A DNA stretch of 64,000 nt from Paenibacillus sp. Soil750 (GTDB lineage: Bacteria; Bacillota; Bacilli; Paenibacillales; NBRC-103111). Positions 52,642-61,070 of the stretch are shown in pieces. The notes beneath the pieces are model-generated. The model was not told the DNA's origin. It made no database searches and saw nothing but the letters and a program-made list of their open reading frames with translations. The stretch covers positions 124,001 through 188,000 of the forward strand of contig NZ_LMSD01000009.1 in the NCBI RefSeq assembly GCF_001428045.1, written 5' to 3'. The translations under genes and the position numbers were made by a program. How positions within the stretch are numbered: the first letter of the stretch is position 1; the number at the start of each line of letters is the position of its first letter.

Positions 52642-54075
52642 ATGCAGAGCAACACACCTTTATTATTGACTGATGAGCAAATGAGATCGTTTATTACGAA
52701 TGGCTGCCTGATTCTCAAAACTGATTTTCCACGTGAATTCCATGAAAGTTTAGTAGAGCAATTGAACACGGTTTACACCGAAGAAGGCAATCCTGGGAAC
52801 AATCTATTACCTCGAATTCGAGAGTTGCGCAAAGTTTTCGATCATCCGGTTGTAACAGGTGCGTTGACGAGTGTGTTAGGACCTAATTATATGATGCATG
52901 CGCATCGCCATGGGCATTTCAATGCTTCAAGCGTAGCTGGTGGTTGGCATAAAGATAGCTATTGGGGTTATAAAAGGATGCGTAATCATCACCCGCAATG
53001 GGCTATGATTATGTATTTCCCACAGGATACACCTGTGGAATTAGGGCCGACAGGCGTACTTCCAGGTACGCAAAACTATGAATCTCGAACTTTTGAAGGG
53101 AATGAACCAGAGGGTGAGGTTCTGGCGAGTGGGGAAGCGGGAACTTTTGCGCTGATTCATTATGATATTTGGCACCGCTCCACTCCGAATGTGTTGGGTC
53201 AGCCCCGTTATATGTTGAAGTTTGAATTTATGCGTACTGAGCTGCCACTATCGCCAAGCTGGAACAACCAAGAGAGCGAATGGCGTAAACCGGAGGCATT
53301 ACAACTGCCTATTGCGCAGCACGATCTGATGTGGGAAGAGACGTGGAATTGGCTGTCGGGACAAGTTGGCAGCATCGCGAACACGGTTAGTTCTGATTCG
53401 CAACGGATCGCGGAATTGAGCGCGGGGTTGAGCCGTTTTGAGCCCGATGCGATAAATGCGGCTTACGAGCTTGCGGCAAGTGGTGAAAGTGGTGTAGACG
53501 CTTTGCTTCAAGCCATTCATAGCGAGGATAAAAATGTATCGCGACTTGCTGCATATGGCTTATCCGTAGCGGGAAGCGATGCTGTTAGCGGGTTGGTTGC
53601 AGCATTGGCGGCAGTGGAGAATGAAGCTGCAGAAGCCAATGCCGAGGAAATCATCGCGAATGCTGTGTTCGCGCTTGGTGAATTAAGAGGACTTGCAAGT
53701 GAGGCGGTACCTGCACTTGTTAACTTGATGCAGCATCCGTCGGAGACGATCCGCTGCGCTGTTGTTGATGCACTTGGTCTTATGGAAGCTGGCCACGATC
53801 AAGTAGTGGCGTGCTTAGGGGATGCGCTGCGGGATGAAAGCGCACAGGTGCGGTTCATGTCTAGCTTGGCGCTGTCCCGACTAGGGGCAAGCGCAGAAGC
53901 AGCGATTCCACAATTGGAAAGCGCTCTGGACGATGAGAACCGCTACGTGCGTGCGCATGCGGCGGAATCCTTGCGCTATGTTGGCACGGAGCGTGCGAAA
54001 GATACACTCATTAAGTTCCTGCTTAACGCGCGTTGGTGTCCAACTACGACGGCGAAAAATGCTTTTTATCCGTAA
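52642..54075 (+). CDS. PhyH dioxygenase fused to HEAT repeats
   Basis: Residues about 1-235 form a PhyH Fe(II)/2-oxoglutarate domain with His103 and Asp105 (GGWHKDSYWG) and distal His178 (IWHRSTPN). Residues about 250-477 contain five or six HEAT/PBS-lyase-type helical repeats (for example SRLAAYGLSVAGSDAVSGL, CAVVDALGLMEAGHDQVVA, VRFMSSLALSRLGASAEAA). Such repeats bind proteins, so the fusion may bring the oxygenase to a macromolecular partner. ATG 52642 has AAGGAGG 8 nt upstream; the longer frame to 52603 is rejected. The gene is convergent with an AraC regulator. Confidence 0.88.
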   Translation: MQSNTPLLLTDEQMRSFITNGCLILKTDFPREFHESLVEQLNTVYTEEGNPGNNLLPRIRELRKVFDHPVVTGALTSVLGPNYMMHAHRHGHFNASSVAGGWHKDSYWGYKRMRNHHPQWAMIMYFPQDTPVELGPTGVLPGTQNYESRTFEGNEPEGEVLASGEAGTFALIHYDIWHRSTPNVLGQPRYMLKFEFMRTELPLSPSWNNQESEWRKPEALQLPIAQHDLMWEETWNWLSGQVGSIANTVSSDSQRIAELSAGLSRFEPDAINAAYELAASGESGVDALLQAIHSEDKNVSRLAAYGLSVAGSDAVSGLVAALAAVENEAAEANAEEIIANAVFALGELRGLASEAVPALVNLMQHPSETIRCAVVDALGLMEAGHDQVVACLGDALRDESAQVRFMSSLALSRLGASAEAAIPQLESALDDENRYVRAHAAESLRYVGTERAKDTLIKFLLNARWCPTTTAKNAFYP

Positions 54076-54087
54076 GGTATTAACGAG

Positions 54088-54126
54088 AAGCAGCCCCCAT
54101 CGATGTGATGGGGGCTGCTTTCTTTT
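54088..54126 (+). terminator. Terminator after the PhyH-HEAT gene
   Basis: A perfect 14-bp stem (54088-54101 with 54107-54120) followed by TTTCTTTT. Confidence 0.9.
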
Positions 54127-54157
54127 ATGGGGAGGAGCGGTGCGCCTCCCACCACCA

Positions 54158-54344
54158 ATAGATGGAAAACATACATCTGATTTACTCGAAATTATCATTT
54201 TAAATGAAATAAATGGAAAAAGTACAGCTAATCCAGGCATTTTCATCTGAAAAGGGGAAATCTCTCGAAAATAGATGGAGGTTGTCCATCTATTTCGCTT
54301 CTTAACTTGTTTTACAAGAAATTAACTACCTAATATACAGTTAA
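54158..54344. repeat. Complete copy of the four-unit intergenic repeat
   Basis: Units of 23 nt start at 54158, 54209, 54272 and 54322 (offsets 0, 51, 114, 164). The third unit is itself nearly a perfect palindrome (AATAGATGGA...TCCATCTATT). It fills the gap between the PhyH-HEAT terminator and the hexanucleotide repeat. Confidence 0.75.
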
Positions 54345-54364
54345 ATTTGTCGGGGCGGTGGTTT

Positions 54365-54420
54365 GGAACAGGAACAGGAACAGGAACAGGAACAGGAACA
54401 GGAACAGGAACAGGAACAGG
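54365..54420. repeat. GGAACA hexanucleotide microsatellite
   Basis: Nine perfect copies of GGAACA (54365-54418) plus a partial one. They lie about 70 bp beyond the stop of the AraC gene, in the convergent gap. The length should be prone to slippage. Confidence 0.92.
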
Positions 54421-54491
54421 AGTAGGTGTGAGCGGGTGTTGGCTTGCGCTTATTCTTATTCTTGCTTATACTCTACAATCACATCCACAAC

Positions 54492-55331
54492 TCACCGCGG
54501 CCGCAAATCGCGGAACGCCGTTGGTTTAAATCCCGTTTGTTCCTTGAACATTCGGGAGAAATACGATAATTCCATGCCGAACGAATCGGCAATTTGAGAG
54601 ACATTCAGCTCCGTCGTCAGGAGCAAATCTTTGGCTTTTTCCGAGCGCAGATGGTTCATATATTGGATCGGGGAGTACCCCGTGAATTGTTTGAACGCAT
54701 TGATGAAATAATTCGGATGATAATGAGCGAGCTGGGCAAGCGTTTCAATCGAAACCTGATCCGCCATATGCTGTTCCATATAGCGCAGCACAACATTCAT
54801 TTTCTCGTGGGTTGGGGTTGTAGCTAAATTCAGCTTCACGGAAGCATTGCCATCTATGAAATCCGCGATGAGTTCATGGAGGATGCCTGTTACCCGGAAT
54901 TCTGCAGATAAAGCATCACTTCGACGATGTGCAATCAACTTCTCGAACGTTTGCCCAAGCGCTAAAGAGTCCTTGACCACAATTGACGGGCTCGTGTGCA
55001 AAATCTGAAAGAGATCCAAATCACCGATTTTCGCGGTAAAATGGCACCAATACTTGCCGAAGGTATCCTCACTAATTGTGCCATAGGCTTGGTCACTGCC
55101 CGCAGGAAGAAGGTAGAGCTCGCCAGGGCGCGGATTGTAGGTTTGATTGCCTATTTTAACAAAACCTTCGCCTTCCATAATAAAATACAGCCGATTGACA
55201 GGACACGAGGGGATCTCATCGTTCCAGCTTCGCGGTACTTTCGTATAAGCCGCATACTCGACATCGATTCTGGCTTTCGCCATGTATTTCTTCCAAAAGG
55301 TACGCTGGCTCGCATTCATATCTGATTTCAT
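54492..55331 (-). CDS. AraC-family regulator with cupin sensor domain
   Basis: A 279-residue regulator. N-terminal cupin-like part (about 20-140; YNPRPGELYLLPAGSDQAYG) and C-terminal double helix-turn-helix (LAQLAHYHPNYFINAFKQF; VSQIADSFGMELSYFSRMF). ATG 55331 follows the TetR stop by only four bases, so the two genes are one transcript. It is convergent with the PhyH-HEAT gene. Ligand unknown. Confidence 0.9.
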   Translation of the reverse strand: MKSDMNASQRTFWKKYMAKARIDVEYAAYTKVPRSWNDEIPSCPVNRLYFIMEGEGFVKIGNQTYNPRPGELYLLPAGSDQAYGTISEDTFGKYWCHFTAKIGDLDLFQILHTSPSIVVKDSLALGQTFEKLIAHRRSDALSAEFRVTGILHELIADFIDGNASVKLNLATTPTHEKMNVVLRYMEQHMADQVSIETLAQLAHYHPNYFINAFKQFTGYSPIQYMNHLRSEKAKDLLLTTELNVSQIADSFGMELSYFSRMFKEQTGFKPTAFRDLRPR

Positions 55332-55335
55332 CGAT

Positions 55336-55986
55336 TTATATTCCTTTTACAAAGAGTCGACATATGCCTTCAGTAAACTGCTGTTTCGTATAGCCAAGTA
55401 CGTCTCTATGGTACGTGTACTGTTCTGGAAAAAGGGAAATGAGCAACGTATTGATCGTCAATGTGATGTCAATGTCCTCGATCTCGCCAGTTTGAATGGC
55501 ATATTGGATGAGTGGAGCTAGGATATTGTGGAGTCTGACAAAAAAAGGCTTTTTGTGAATGCTGTAGTTGCGCTTGTCTGCATGCATGGAAGAGATGACA
55601 GACAACAGGCTGACATTCTCGTCAACGAAATCAATGACATCATGGATACAAGCGGATAGCTGCGCTAGTCCTGATTCTACAGGTCCAGCAATGCGGTACT
55701 TCTCCTCCATCATATCAATAAACCGATTAGTCGTAGATTTGATCAAATCGCTGCACACATCACCAATATGCGTATAGCGGCGGTATAAGGTTCCTTGGCC
55801 AACTCCGGATTCCTTCGCAATTTGATGCATCGTGACGGATTCTATATCATTCGTTTCTAAAAGCATGCGAGCAGCAGAAAGGATGCGACGACGATACTCC
55901 GTATCGCGTTCTCCACGGCGATTGCTTGCTGGAATGGCTTCTTGTATAAGTTCACAGATTCCTTGATGTTCATCTGGATGTTTCAT
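55336..55986 (-). CDS. TetR/AcrR-family repressor
   Basis: A 216-residue repressor with an N-terminal helix-turn-helix (RILSAARMLLETNDIESVTM; IAKESGVGQGTLYRRYTHIG) and a helical ligand domain. ATG 55986 has an AGGAGG box; the frame extends to 56136 but this would cover the operator region. It is divergent from a DHA2 efflux pump, with two exact palindromes between them, so it most likely represses the pump and itself and is released by the pump's substrate. An AraC gene follows in the same operon. Confidence 0.9.
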   Translation of the reverse strand: MKHPDEHQGICELIQEAIPASNRRGERDTEYRRRILSAARMLLETNDIESVTMHQIAKESGVGQGTLYRRYTHIGDVCSDLIKSTTNRFIDMMEEKYRIAGPVESGLAQLSACIHDVIDFVDENVSLLSVISSMHADKRNYSIHKKPFFVRLHNILAPLIQYAIQTGEIEDIDITLTINTLLISLFPEQYTYHRDVLGYTKQQFTEGICRLFVKGI

Positions 55987-56030
55987 ATTTTCGTTCCTCC
56001 TGGTAGAAAGATCGTCCATAAAAAATTTAT

Positions 56031-56079
56031 TTGACTTTGCGGACAATTGTCCGTAATATGAGGTAGCGGACAATTGTCC
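56031..56079 (+). promoter_or_regulatory. Efflux-pump promoter with duplicate TetR operator
   Basis: The -35 TTGACT (56031-56036) and -10 TAATAT (56054-56059) are 17 bp apart. The palindrome GGACAATTGTCC occurs exactly twice, at 56041-56052 (in the spacer) and 56068-56079 (at the expected start site); centres are 27 bp apart. The layout fits steric repression by the adjacent TetR protein. Confidence 0.85.
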
Positions 56080-56127
56080 CCTATATTGTAACACGTGAAG
56101 AGAGAGATTGTCTAAGGAGGAGTTAGG

Positions 56128-57627
56128 ATGAGTCAAACGGCTGTATCCGGTGGAAATGAGCCGGAATTTAAGATTACGAGCATTCTGGTGCCGTTAATCG
56201 CTATTATCACAGGCATATTCATGGTTATCCTCGACACGACAGCAATGAACGTTGCATTGTCGAAGTTAGTGGTTGACTTCAAAACTGATCTACCTACAAT
56301 TCAATGGGCGGTAACAGGCTATATGCTGGCATCCGCTGCAGTAATTCCATTAGCGGGGTGGTTATCTGACCGTTTTGGAGCGAAAAATGTTTTCCTTACA
56401 TCCGTATTTTTATTTACGATTGCATCTCTTTTATGTGCGACGCCAAATACAGCTGAAATGTTGATCTTTTTCCGCATTCTGCAAGGCTTAGGCGGAGGCT
56501 TTGTGATGCCAGTCGCTATGGCGTATGTATACAGACTTAGTCCGCCTAACAAGATTGGGCAAGTTATGGGTATGCTTGGCGTACCTATTTTATTAGCACC
56601 AGCTATTGGGCCAATCTTATCAGGTTGGTTAGTTGAATACCATTCGTGGCACTGGATTTTCCTCATTAATTTGCCTGTCGGTATTTTCAGCTTAATTTTC
56701 GGATTATGGAAATTACCTGTTGTGGCGCGTAAAAAAGTTGCCGGATTCGACCTGCCAGGGATGATTCTGGGTCCGATTGCATTCGCTTCGTTATCTTATG
56801 GTATTTCACAAGGTGCTTCAGGGTGGACGTCAGATAAAGCGCTTGGCGGTATCATCGTTGGTGCCGTTGCATTGATTGCTTTCGTCATCGTTGAGCTCAG
56901 AACGAAAATTCCATTGCTTGAGCTTCGCGTTTTCAAATCATTCGATTTTTCCTTTAGTATATTCATTCAATGGGTGATCCAATTCTGTATGTTTGGCGCG
57001 ATTTTCCTTCTCCCGCAATTCCTGCAGCAAGCCCGTGGTTACGGTGCATTTGATACAGGTTTGACCCTGTTCCCACAGGCGATCGCGTCTGGACTTATGA
57101 TGCCAATTGGCGGTTATTTATTTGATAGAATCGGTATTCGTTGGTTAGTTGTCATCGGTCTTACCCTGGTGTCAGGGGCGATTTTCCAATATTCTCATTT
57201 GGATCTGACCACACAAAGAACAGATCTCATTCTACCGCTAGCGATGGCTGGGGCCGGTATGGGGCTCATGATGATGCCAATCAACTCCCATTTGATCAAA
57301 AAAGCTCCGCAAGACCTCGTCAGCCGCGTTACTTCGTTGACAAGTGCGATGCAGCAAGTAATTAGCTCCTTCGGGGTTGCGATCGTCGTGACCATTCTGA
57401 CTTCACGTGTGACAACGTTGATTACCGAGCAGAAGCTTCCTATGAGTTCACCTGCAGATATGCAAAAGTCGATGTTATCCGTAGCTCCTGATGCATTCGG
57501 GTATACTTTCACATGTATGATGATTATCGCGATGTGCGGAGTTGTTCTTGGACTCTTCCTACGCCGCGGTAAGACAGAAGCGCATCAAGAAGCACGAGCA
57601 GACGTTGCCTTAGAAGGTTTGCACTAA
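56128..57627 (+). CDS. DHA2-family MFS drug transporter (EmrB/QacA type)
   Basis: A 499-residue proton-driven efflux pump with fourteen predicted helices. Typical motifs are LDTTAMNVALSKL in helix 1, GWLSDRFGAKNVFLTSVF in the loop between helices 2 and 3, and PAIGPILSGWL (motif C of exporters). ATG 56128 has AAGGAGG upstream. It is divergent from the TetR repressor, and its promoter carries both operators. The substrate is unknown; the family exports cationic and amphipathic toxins. Confidence 0.92.
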   Translation: MSQTAVSGGNEPEFKITSILVPLIAIITGIFMVILDTTAMNVALSKLVVDFKTDLPTIQWAVTGYMLASAAVIPLAGWLSDRFGAKNVFLTSVFLFTIASLLCATPNTAEMLIFFRILQGLGGGFVMPVAMAYVYRLSPPNKIGQVMGMLGVPILLAPAIGPILSGWLVEYHSWHWIFLINLPVGIFSLIFGLWKLPVVARKKVAGFDLPGMILGPIAFASLSYGISQGASGWTSDKALGGIIVGAVALIAFVIVELRTKIPLLELRVFKSFDFSFSIFIQWVIQFCMFGAIFLLPQFLQQARGYGAFDTGLTLFPQAIASGLMMPIGGYLFDRIGIRWLVVIGLTLVSGAIFQYSHLDLTTQRTDLILPLAMAGAGMGLMMMPINSHLIKKAPQDLVSRVTSLTSAMQQVISSFGVAIVVTILTSRVTTLITEQKLPMSSPADMQKSMLSVAPDAFGYTFTCMMIIAMCGVVLGLFLRRGKTEAHQEARADVALEGLH

Positions 57628-57667
57628 GCTAGATTGATTGGGTAGGCCATATATGTTAGATACCAAA

Positions 57668-57708
57668 AGACAGCCTGTATGTAGATTCCTCTACAGGCTG
57701 TCTTTTTT
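57668..57708 (+). terminator. Terminator after the efflux-pump gene
   Basis: A perfect 12-bp stem (AGACAGCCTGTA 57668-57679 with 57692-57703) is followed by six T residues. The remaining 190 bp to the next gene hold no recognisable feature. Confidence 0.9.
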
Positions 57709-57896
57709 ATGTCGAGGAGCACAGGTAAGTATAGACAAGCCCCTTCTTGGGAGTTATTGGATGAACTATGGGGTTCTAGCCGTTGCAGGCGGACCTGCCA
57801 GGGCATATCTTATGAGCAAGGTTTTCGTATTCGATTTAGGCTCCAAGAACGTGAAGTCCTTCAAAGGGATAGGGTGTCTGAGAAAGGAGGCGTTAT

Positions 57897-58607
57897 ATGA
57901 AACAGTGGAACGTGACCTTTGAGACGAAATGCTATGAAAAGGACTGGCGTCACCTTCTTCAAACACCGAGACTGGAAACAAATCTTCGCTACAATCGGTT
58001 TCAGTTCAAGGAAGCAGTTTTATACATCAATAACGTGAACGATCCAGAAGAGGTTAGCTTTTATGCCGACAAGCTGGTTCAAAGCGGCGTGCTCACTTCC
58101 TATACCCTCGTTGATCGTTATGCAAGTGAGGCGCTGGACTTCTTTTCAATCGATAAGGACAGCTTTAATGGAGGCTATTATTATTCCATTTCCGAGCTCG
58201 TCGCTATTTACTTGTGCCGAACAGATTATTTGCTCCATTTCTCCAGTGACTCGATCCTAGCGGGGCCGCTCGAATGGGTGGGGCCAGCGCTTCAGAATAT
58301 GGAAGATGACCCCAGAATCAAGGTTGCAAATCCGACCTGGAACTTTAGCTACGAGTATGCAAAGCAGGAATCTGTAGAAGAGAATGATGGTTTTTATCTG
58401 GGGTATGGATTTTCTGATCAATGCTATCTGATTCGTACCGAGGATTTCAGAGCGCGCATCTACAATGAAAAACATCCGGCATCGCAAAGGTACCCAGCAT
58501 ACGGTGGTGAATTGTTCGAGAAACGGGTGGACTCATGGATGAGGAACCATCAATATTTAAGAATAACGTATAAACACGGCAGCTACATTCACCGTAATTT
58601 TACTTAA
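57897..58607 (+). CDS. Putative glycosyltransferase-like protein
   Basis: A 236-residue cytoplasmic protein. HFSSDSIL (about residue 120) is in a position that could be a DxD-like metal site, and the order of strands suggests a GT-A fold, but I do not recognise a specific family. It starts ATG 57897 after AAAGGAGG. First gene of a four-gene cluster with three clear glycosyltransferases, 55 bp before the next. The call rests partly on context. Confidence 0.65.
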   Translation: MKQWNVTFETKCYEKDWRHLLQTPRLETNLRYNRFQFKEAVLYINNVNDPEEVSFYADKLVQSGVLTSYTLVDRYASEALDFFSIDKDSFNGGYYYSISELVAIYLCRTDYLLHFSSDSILAGPLEWVGPALQNMEDDPRIKVANPTWNFSYEYAKQESVEENDGFYLGYGFSDQCYLIRTEDFRARIYNEKHPASQRYPAYGGELFEKRVDSWMRNHQYLRITYKHGSYIHRNFT

Positions 58608-58662
58608 AACAAATGGTAGCGACAATCCGCTAATAAGATTGAAAAAGGGTGTGACAAGTGAA

Positions 58663-59238
58663 ATGAATATTACCTTATCCGTCCTGATTCCATCCGTACC
58701 CGAACGTATGGATTTTTTATCGCGAATGATCCAAGAGTTATCTCAACAAACGCAAGGTAGACCTGTAGAAATCCTCGTATTAATGGACAATAAAAAAAGC
58801 ACCATAGGTGCAAAACGAAATTTGCTGCTCGAACAAGCAAAGGGCGAATATATCGTTTTTGTAGATGATGACGATCGTCTGGTACCCGATTATGTGAGCA
58901 CTTTGTTGACGCAAATCGAATCGACGCCAGACGCGGATTGCATCGTTTTTGACGTAGCCGTGTATTTCAACGGACAGTTTATCAAGCTGTGCAAGTATGG
59001 CAATGAGTATTCAAACGGCCAAGATCAATTTTTCTACTATAGAAGGCCTAATCACCTTATGTGTTATGCCAAAAGAATTGCATCTAGTCATAAATTTAAG
59101 GATATAAGTGGCGGCGAAGATGATGAATGGGGCGGAAGAGTATCGGAGGATATTGTGAAACAAATAAGAATTCCAGCTGTTTTATACCATTATGATTGCG
59201 ATCTTACCAAACCATCTAGCTGGTTCAATCTATCTTGA
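58663..59238 (+). CDS. Family 2 glycosyltransferase
   Basis: A 191-residue GT-A domain alone: NITLSVLIPSVPERMDFLSR at the N-terminus, VDDDDRLVPDY with the DxD, and a C-terminal GGEDDEWGGRVSEDI. It is shorter than most GT2 enzymes, with little after the catalytic core. ATG 58663 is preferred; a TTG 24 bp upstream is possible, and the ribosome-binding site is weak. Second gene of the cluster. Confidence 0.8.
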   Translation: MNITLSVLIPSVPERMDFLSRMIQELSQQTQGRPVEILVLMDNKKSTIGAKRNLLLEQAKGEYIVFVDDDDRLVPDYVSTLLTQIESTPDADCIVFDVAVYFNGQFIKLCKYGNEYSNGQDQFFYYRRPNHLMCYAKRIASSHKFKDISGGEDDEWGGRVSEDIVKQIRIPAVLYHYDCDLTKPSSWFNLS

Positions 59239-59253
59239 AAGATGTGATCCTAT

Positions 59254-60057
59254 ATGATTTGTTTTACAATATTGGCACATGAGGACGAAAGAGTACTAAC
59301 GGAGCAAATAAAAAATATTCGACATTACATTCCAAATGCCAGGATTGTCTTATACAACGGAGGGACAAATAAGGACTTCGGCAGTTGCCAAGGCATTCCA
59401 ATTTGTCCGTACAGCAGGCCCTTACAATACGGAAAATTAGGTAGATTTCTATATGATGTTATGAATTGGCTGGAAGAAACGAACATTGAATACGACTACT
59501 TCATTAACCTGGACTCTGACGTGCTTTTTATCAAGCACGGTTTTGAGTCGTTCATCGAAGAGGTAATGGAAGGCTTTGACTGTATGGGAGCTCATATGCA
59601 AATACAACATTCCGTACATGATAATCCGCAATTTTATCCGGGGGTTACGCTGTGGAACGAATGGCATCGCTGGCAACCGTTCTTCCAGACAGACTACTTT
59701 GTACGCTTTTTTAATCCCGCACAAGTTTATCGCCGTTCCATAGTTAGGAAAATACTGGATGAAACCGATATTCATCAACTCGAGCAATTGTTGGCGGCAA
59801 CGGATACCTTTGCAATGGAAGAAATGCTCTATGCCACACTCGCTATGAAATATGGAGGAAAGTGCCGGGAGTATCCTTGGAATTATGATGAAAGCCTGCA
59901 ATACGTGCGTACTGTAAAACCTATTACTTTCGATGAAATGAAGGCGGCAAAAATAGCTCCTCATTATTATTGGATTCATCCAATTAAAGGAGAATCATTT
60001 ACATTTATGAGCATGTTATCGAAACAAATGGATCATAAATACAGATTTAATCAGTGA
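59254..60057 (+). CDS. Glycosyltransferase-like protein with DxD motif
   Basis: A 267-residue protein. MICFTILAHEDERVLTEQIK and the metal motif NLDSDVLF are reminiscent of core-2/I-branching N-acetylglucosaminyltransferase-like enzymes, though the match is loose. The C-terminus HYYWIHPIKGESFTF may complete the acceptor site. It starts 15 bp after the previous stop, with only a weak ribosome-binding site, so translation may be coupled. Third gene of the cluster. Confidence 0.75.
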   Translation: MICFTILAHEDERVLTEQIKNIRHYIPNARIVLYNGGTNKDFGSCQGIPICPYSRPLQYGKLGRFLYDVMNWLEETNIEYDYFINLDSDVLFIKHGFESFIEEVMEGFDCMGAHMQIQHSVHDNPQFYPGVTLWNEWHRWQPFFQTDYFVRFFNPAQVYRRSIVRKILDETDIHQLEQLLAATDTFAMEEMLYATLAMKYGGKCREYPWNYDESLQYVRTVKPITFDEMKAAKIAPHYYWIHPIKGESFTFMSMLSKQMDHKYRFNQ

Positions 60058-60069
60058 TGGAGGAATGAT

Positions 60070-60963
60070 ATGGAAAGTAAGCCGCTTGTCAGTATTCTGA
60101 TCCCTGCATATAACAGGCCTCATTATTTGAGGTTAGCGCTAGAAAGTGCCATTCATCAAACCTATCCGAATATTGAAATTATCATTTGTGATGATAGCAC
60201 GGACATGGGCGTATGGGTTATGATGCAGCCTTATCTGGCACAATACCCGCATATCAAGTATGTTAAAAACGACACGGTGCTATTTGTGAAAAATTGGAAC
60301 AAGTGTTATGAACTATCCTCTGGTGAATATGTGAATTATTTAATGGATGATGATTTGTTTCACCCTGAGAAAATTGAACGAATGATGGCATGCTATCTAG
60401 AGAAACCGGATGTTGCGCTAGTTACTTCTTACCGCCAATTGATCGATGGATCCGGGAACGAAAGATCTGCTGTATATGCAACACGAAGATTGTACAATGA
60501 GACGACGGTGTTGAACGGAATTGATTTTGGCAATGACATTTTGAGTGACGGACATAATGTGATCGGAGAGCCGACTACAGTCCTTTTTCGAAAAAAAGAT
60601 TTAAAAGAACCGTTCGGCATTCTTTCCGGCAGACAGTTTACGACCCTCAATGATTTGGCGACATGGCTCTCGCTTCTTGTTCGGGGCAACGCCGTCTATT
60701 TACCTGAGCCCCTCAGTTATTTCCGCATTCATTTCGGACAAAATCAAAGCACTCTCGGCGTATCTTCATTTGCAGATTGGAGTGAATTGACGATAGCTGC
60801 AAGAGAGGCAGGTTTCTTACAGGACTCGGACCGGTACAAGGCTGCGCTTGAGTTACAACTGAATAGGCTAGCTGAAGATAAAATGTTACCGTCTTTTTCG
60901 GAATATGTTCCGAAAATCAACGAACAACAGAAAAAGATCGAAGCCATCATCTCCGATTTGTGA
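60070..60963 (+). CDS. Family 2 glycosyltransferase
   Basis: A 297-residue GT2 enzyme: PLVSILIPAYNRPHYLRLAL at the N-terminus, ICDDSTD, and the MDDDLFHPEKIERM DxD region. A C-terminal helical extension (about 235-297) may bind a partner or acceptor. ATG 60070 has GGAGG upstream, 12 bp after the previous stop. Last gene of the cluster, followed by a terminator. Proteins of this type often build glycans on coats, flagella or capsule; no acceptor is encoded nearby. Confidence 0.88.
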   Translation: MESKPLVSILIPAYNRPHYLRLALESAIHQTYPNIEIIICDDSTDMGVWVMMQPYLAQYPHIKYVKNDTVLFVKNWNKCYELSSGEYVNYLMDDDLFHPEKIERMMACYLEKPDVALVTSYRQLIDGSGNERSAVYATRRLYNETTVLNGIDFGNDILSDGHNVIGEPTTVLFRKKDLKEPFGILSGRQFTTLNDLATWLSLLVRGNAVYLPEPLSYFRIHFGQNQSTLGVSSFADWSELTIAAREAGFLQDSDRYKAALELQLNRLAEDKMLPSFSEYVPKINEQQKKIEAIISDL

Positions 60964-61002
60964 AGAGTTCTAATGCTGATTAGAGCCAGATCATCTCCTA
61001 AT

Positions 61003-61053
61003 AAAAAGCTGGTAGTTCAAACATTTTCTCATGTTTGAACTACCAGCTTTTTT
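61003..61053. terminator. Bidirectional terminator
   Basis: A perfect 22-bp stem (61003-61024 with 61031-61052) with T-runs on both strands separates convergent genes. Confidence 0.92.
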
Positions 61054-61070
61054 GTAACTATAGTATGGAA

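Noticed and set aside
54347..54529. A 60-codon plus-strand frame reading Gly-Thr repeats then a hydrophobic segment
   Set aside because: It is produced by the GGAACA microsatellite, lacks a convincing ribosome-binding site and overlaps the AraC gene end. Kept as a repeat, not a CDS.
57638..57922. 94-codon plus-strand frame between the efflux pump and the glycosyltransferase cluster
   Set aside because: It runs through the pump's terminator hairpin and overlaps the next start; no ribosome-binding site.
59449..59979. 176-codon minus-strand frame
   Set aside because: Antisense to a clear glycosyltransferase gene; composition is that of a shadow frame.
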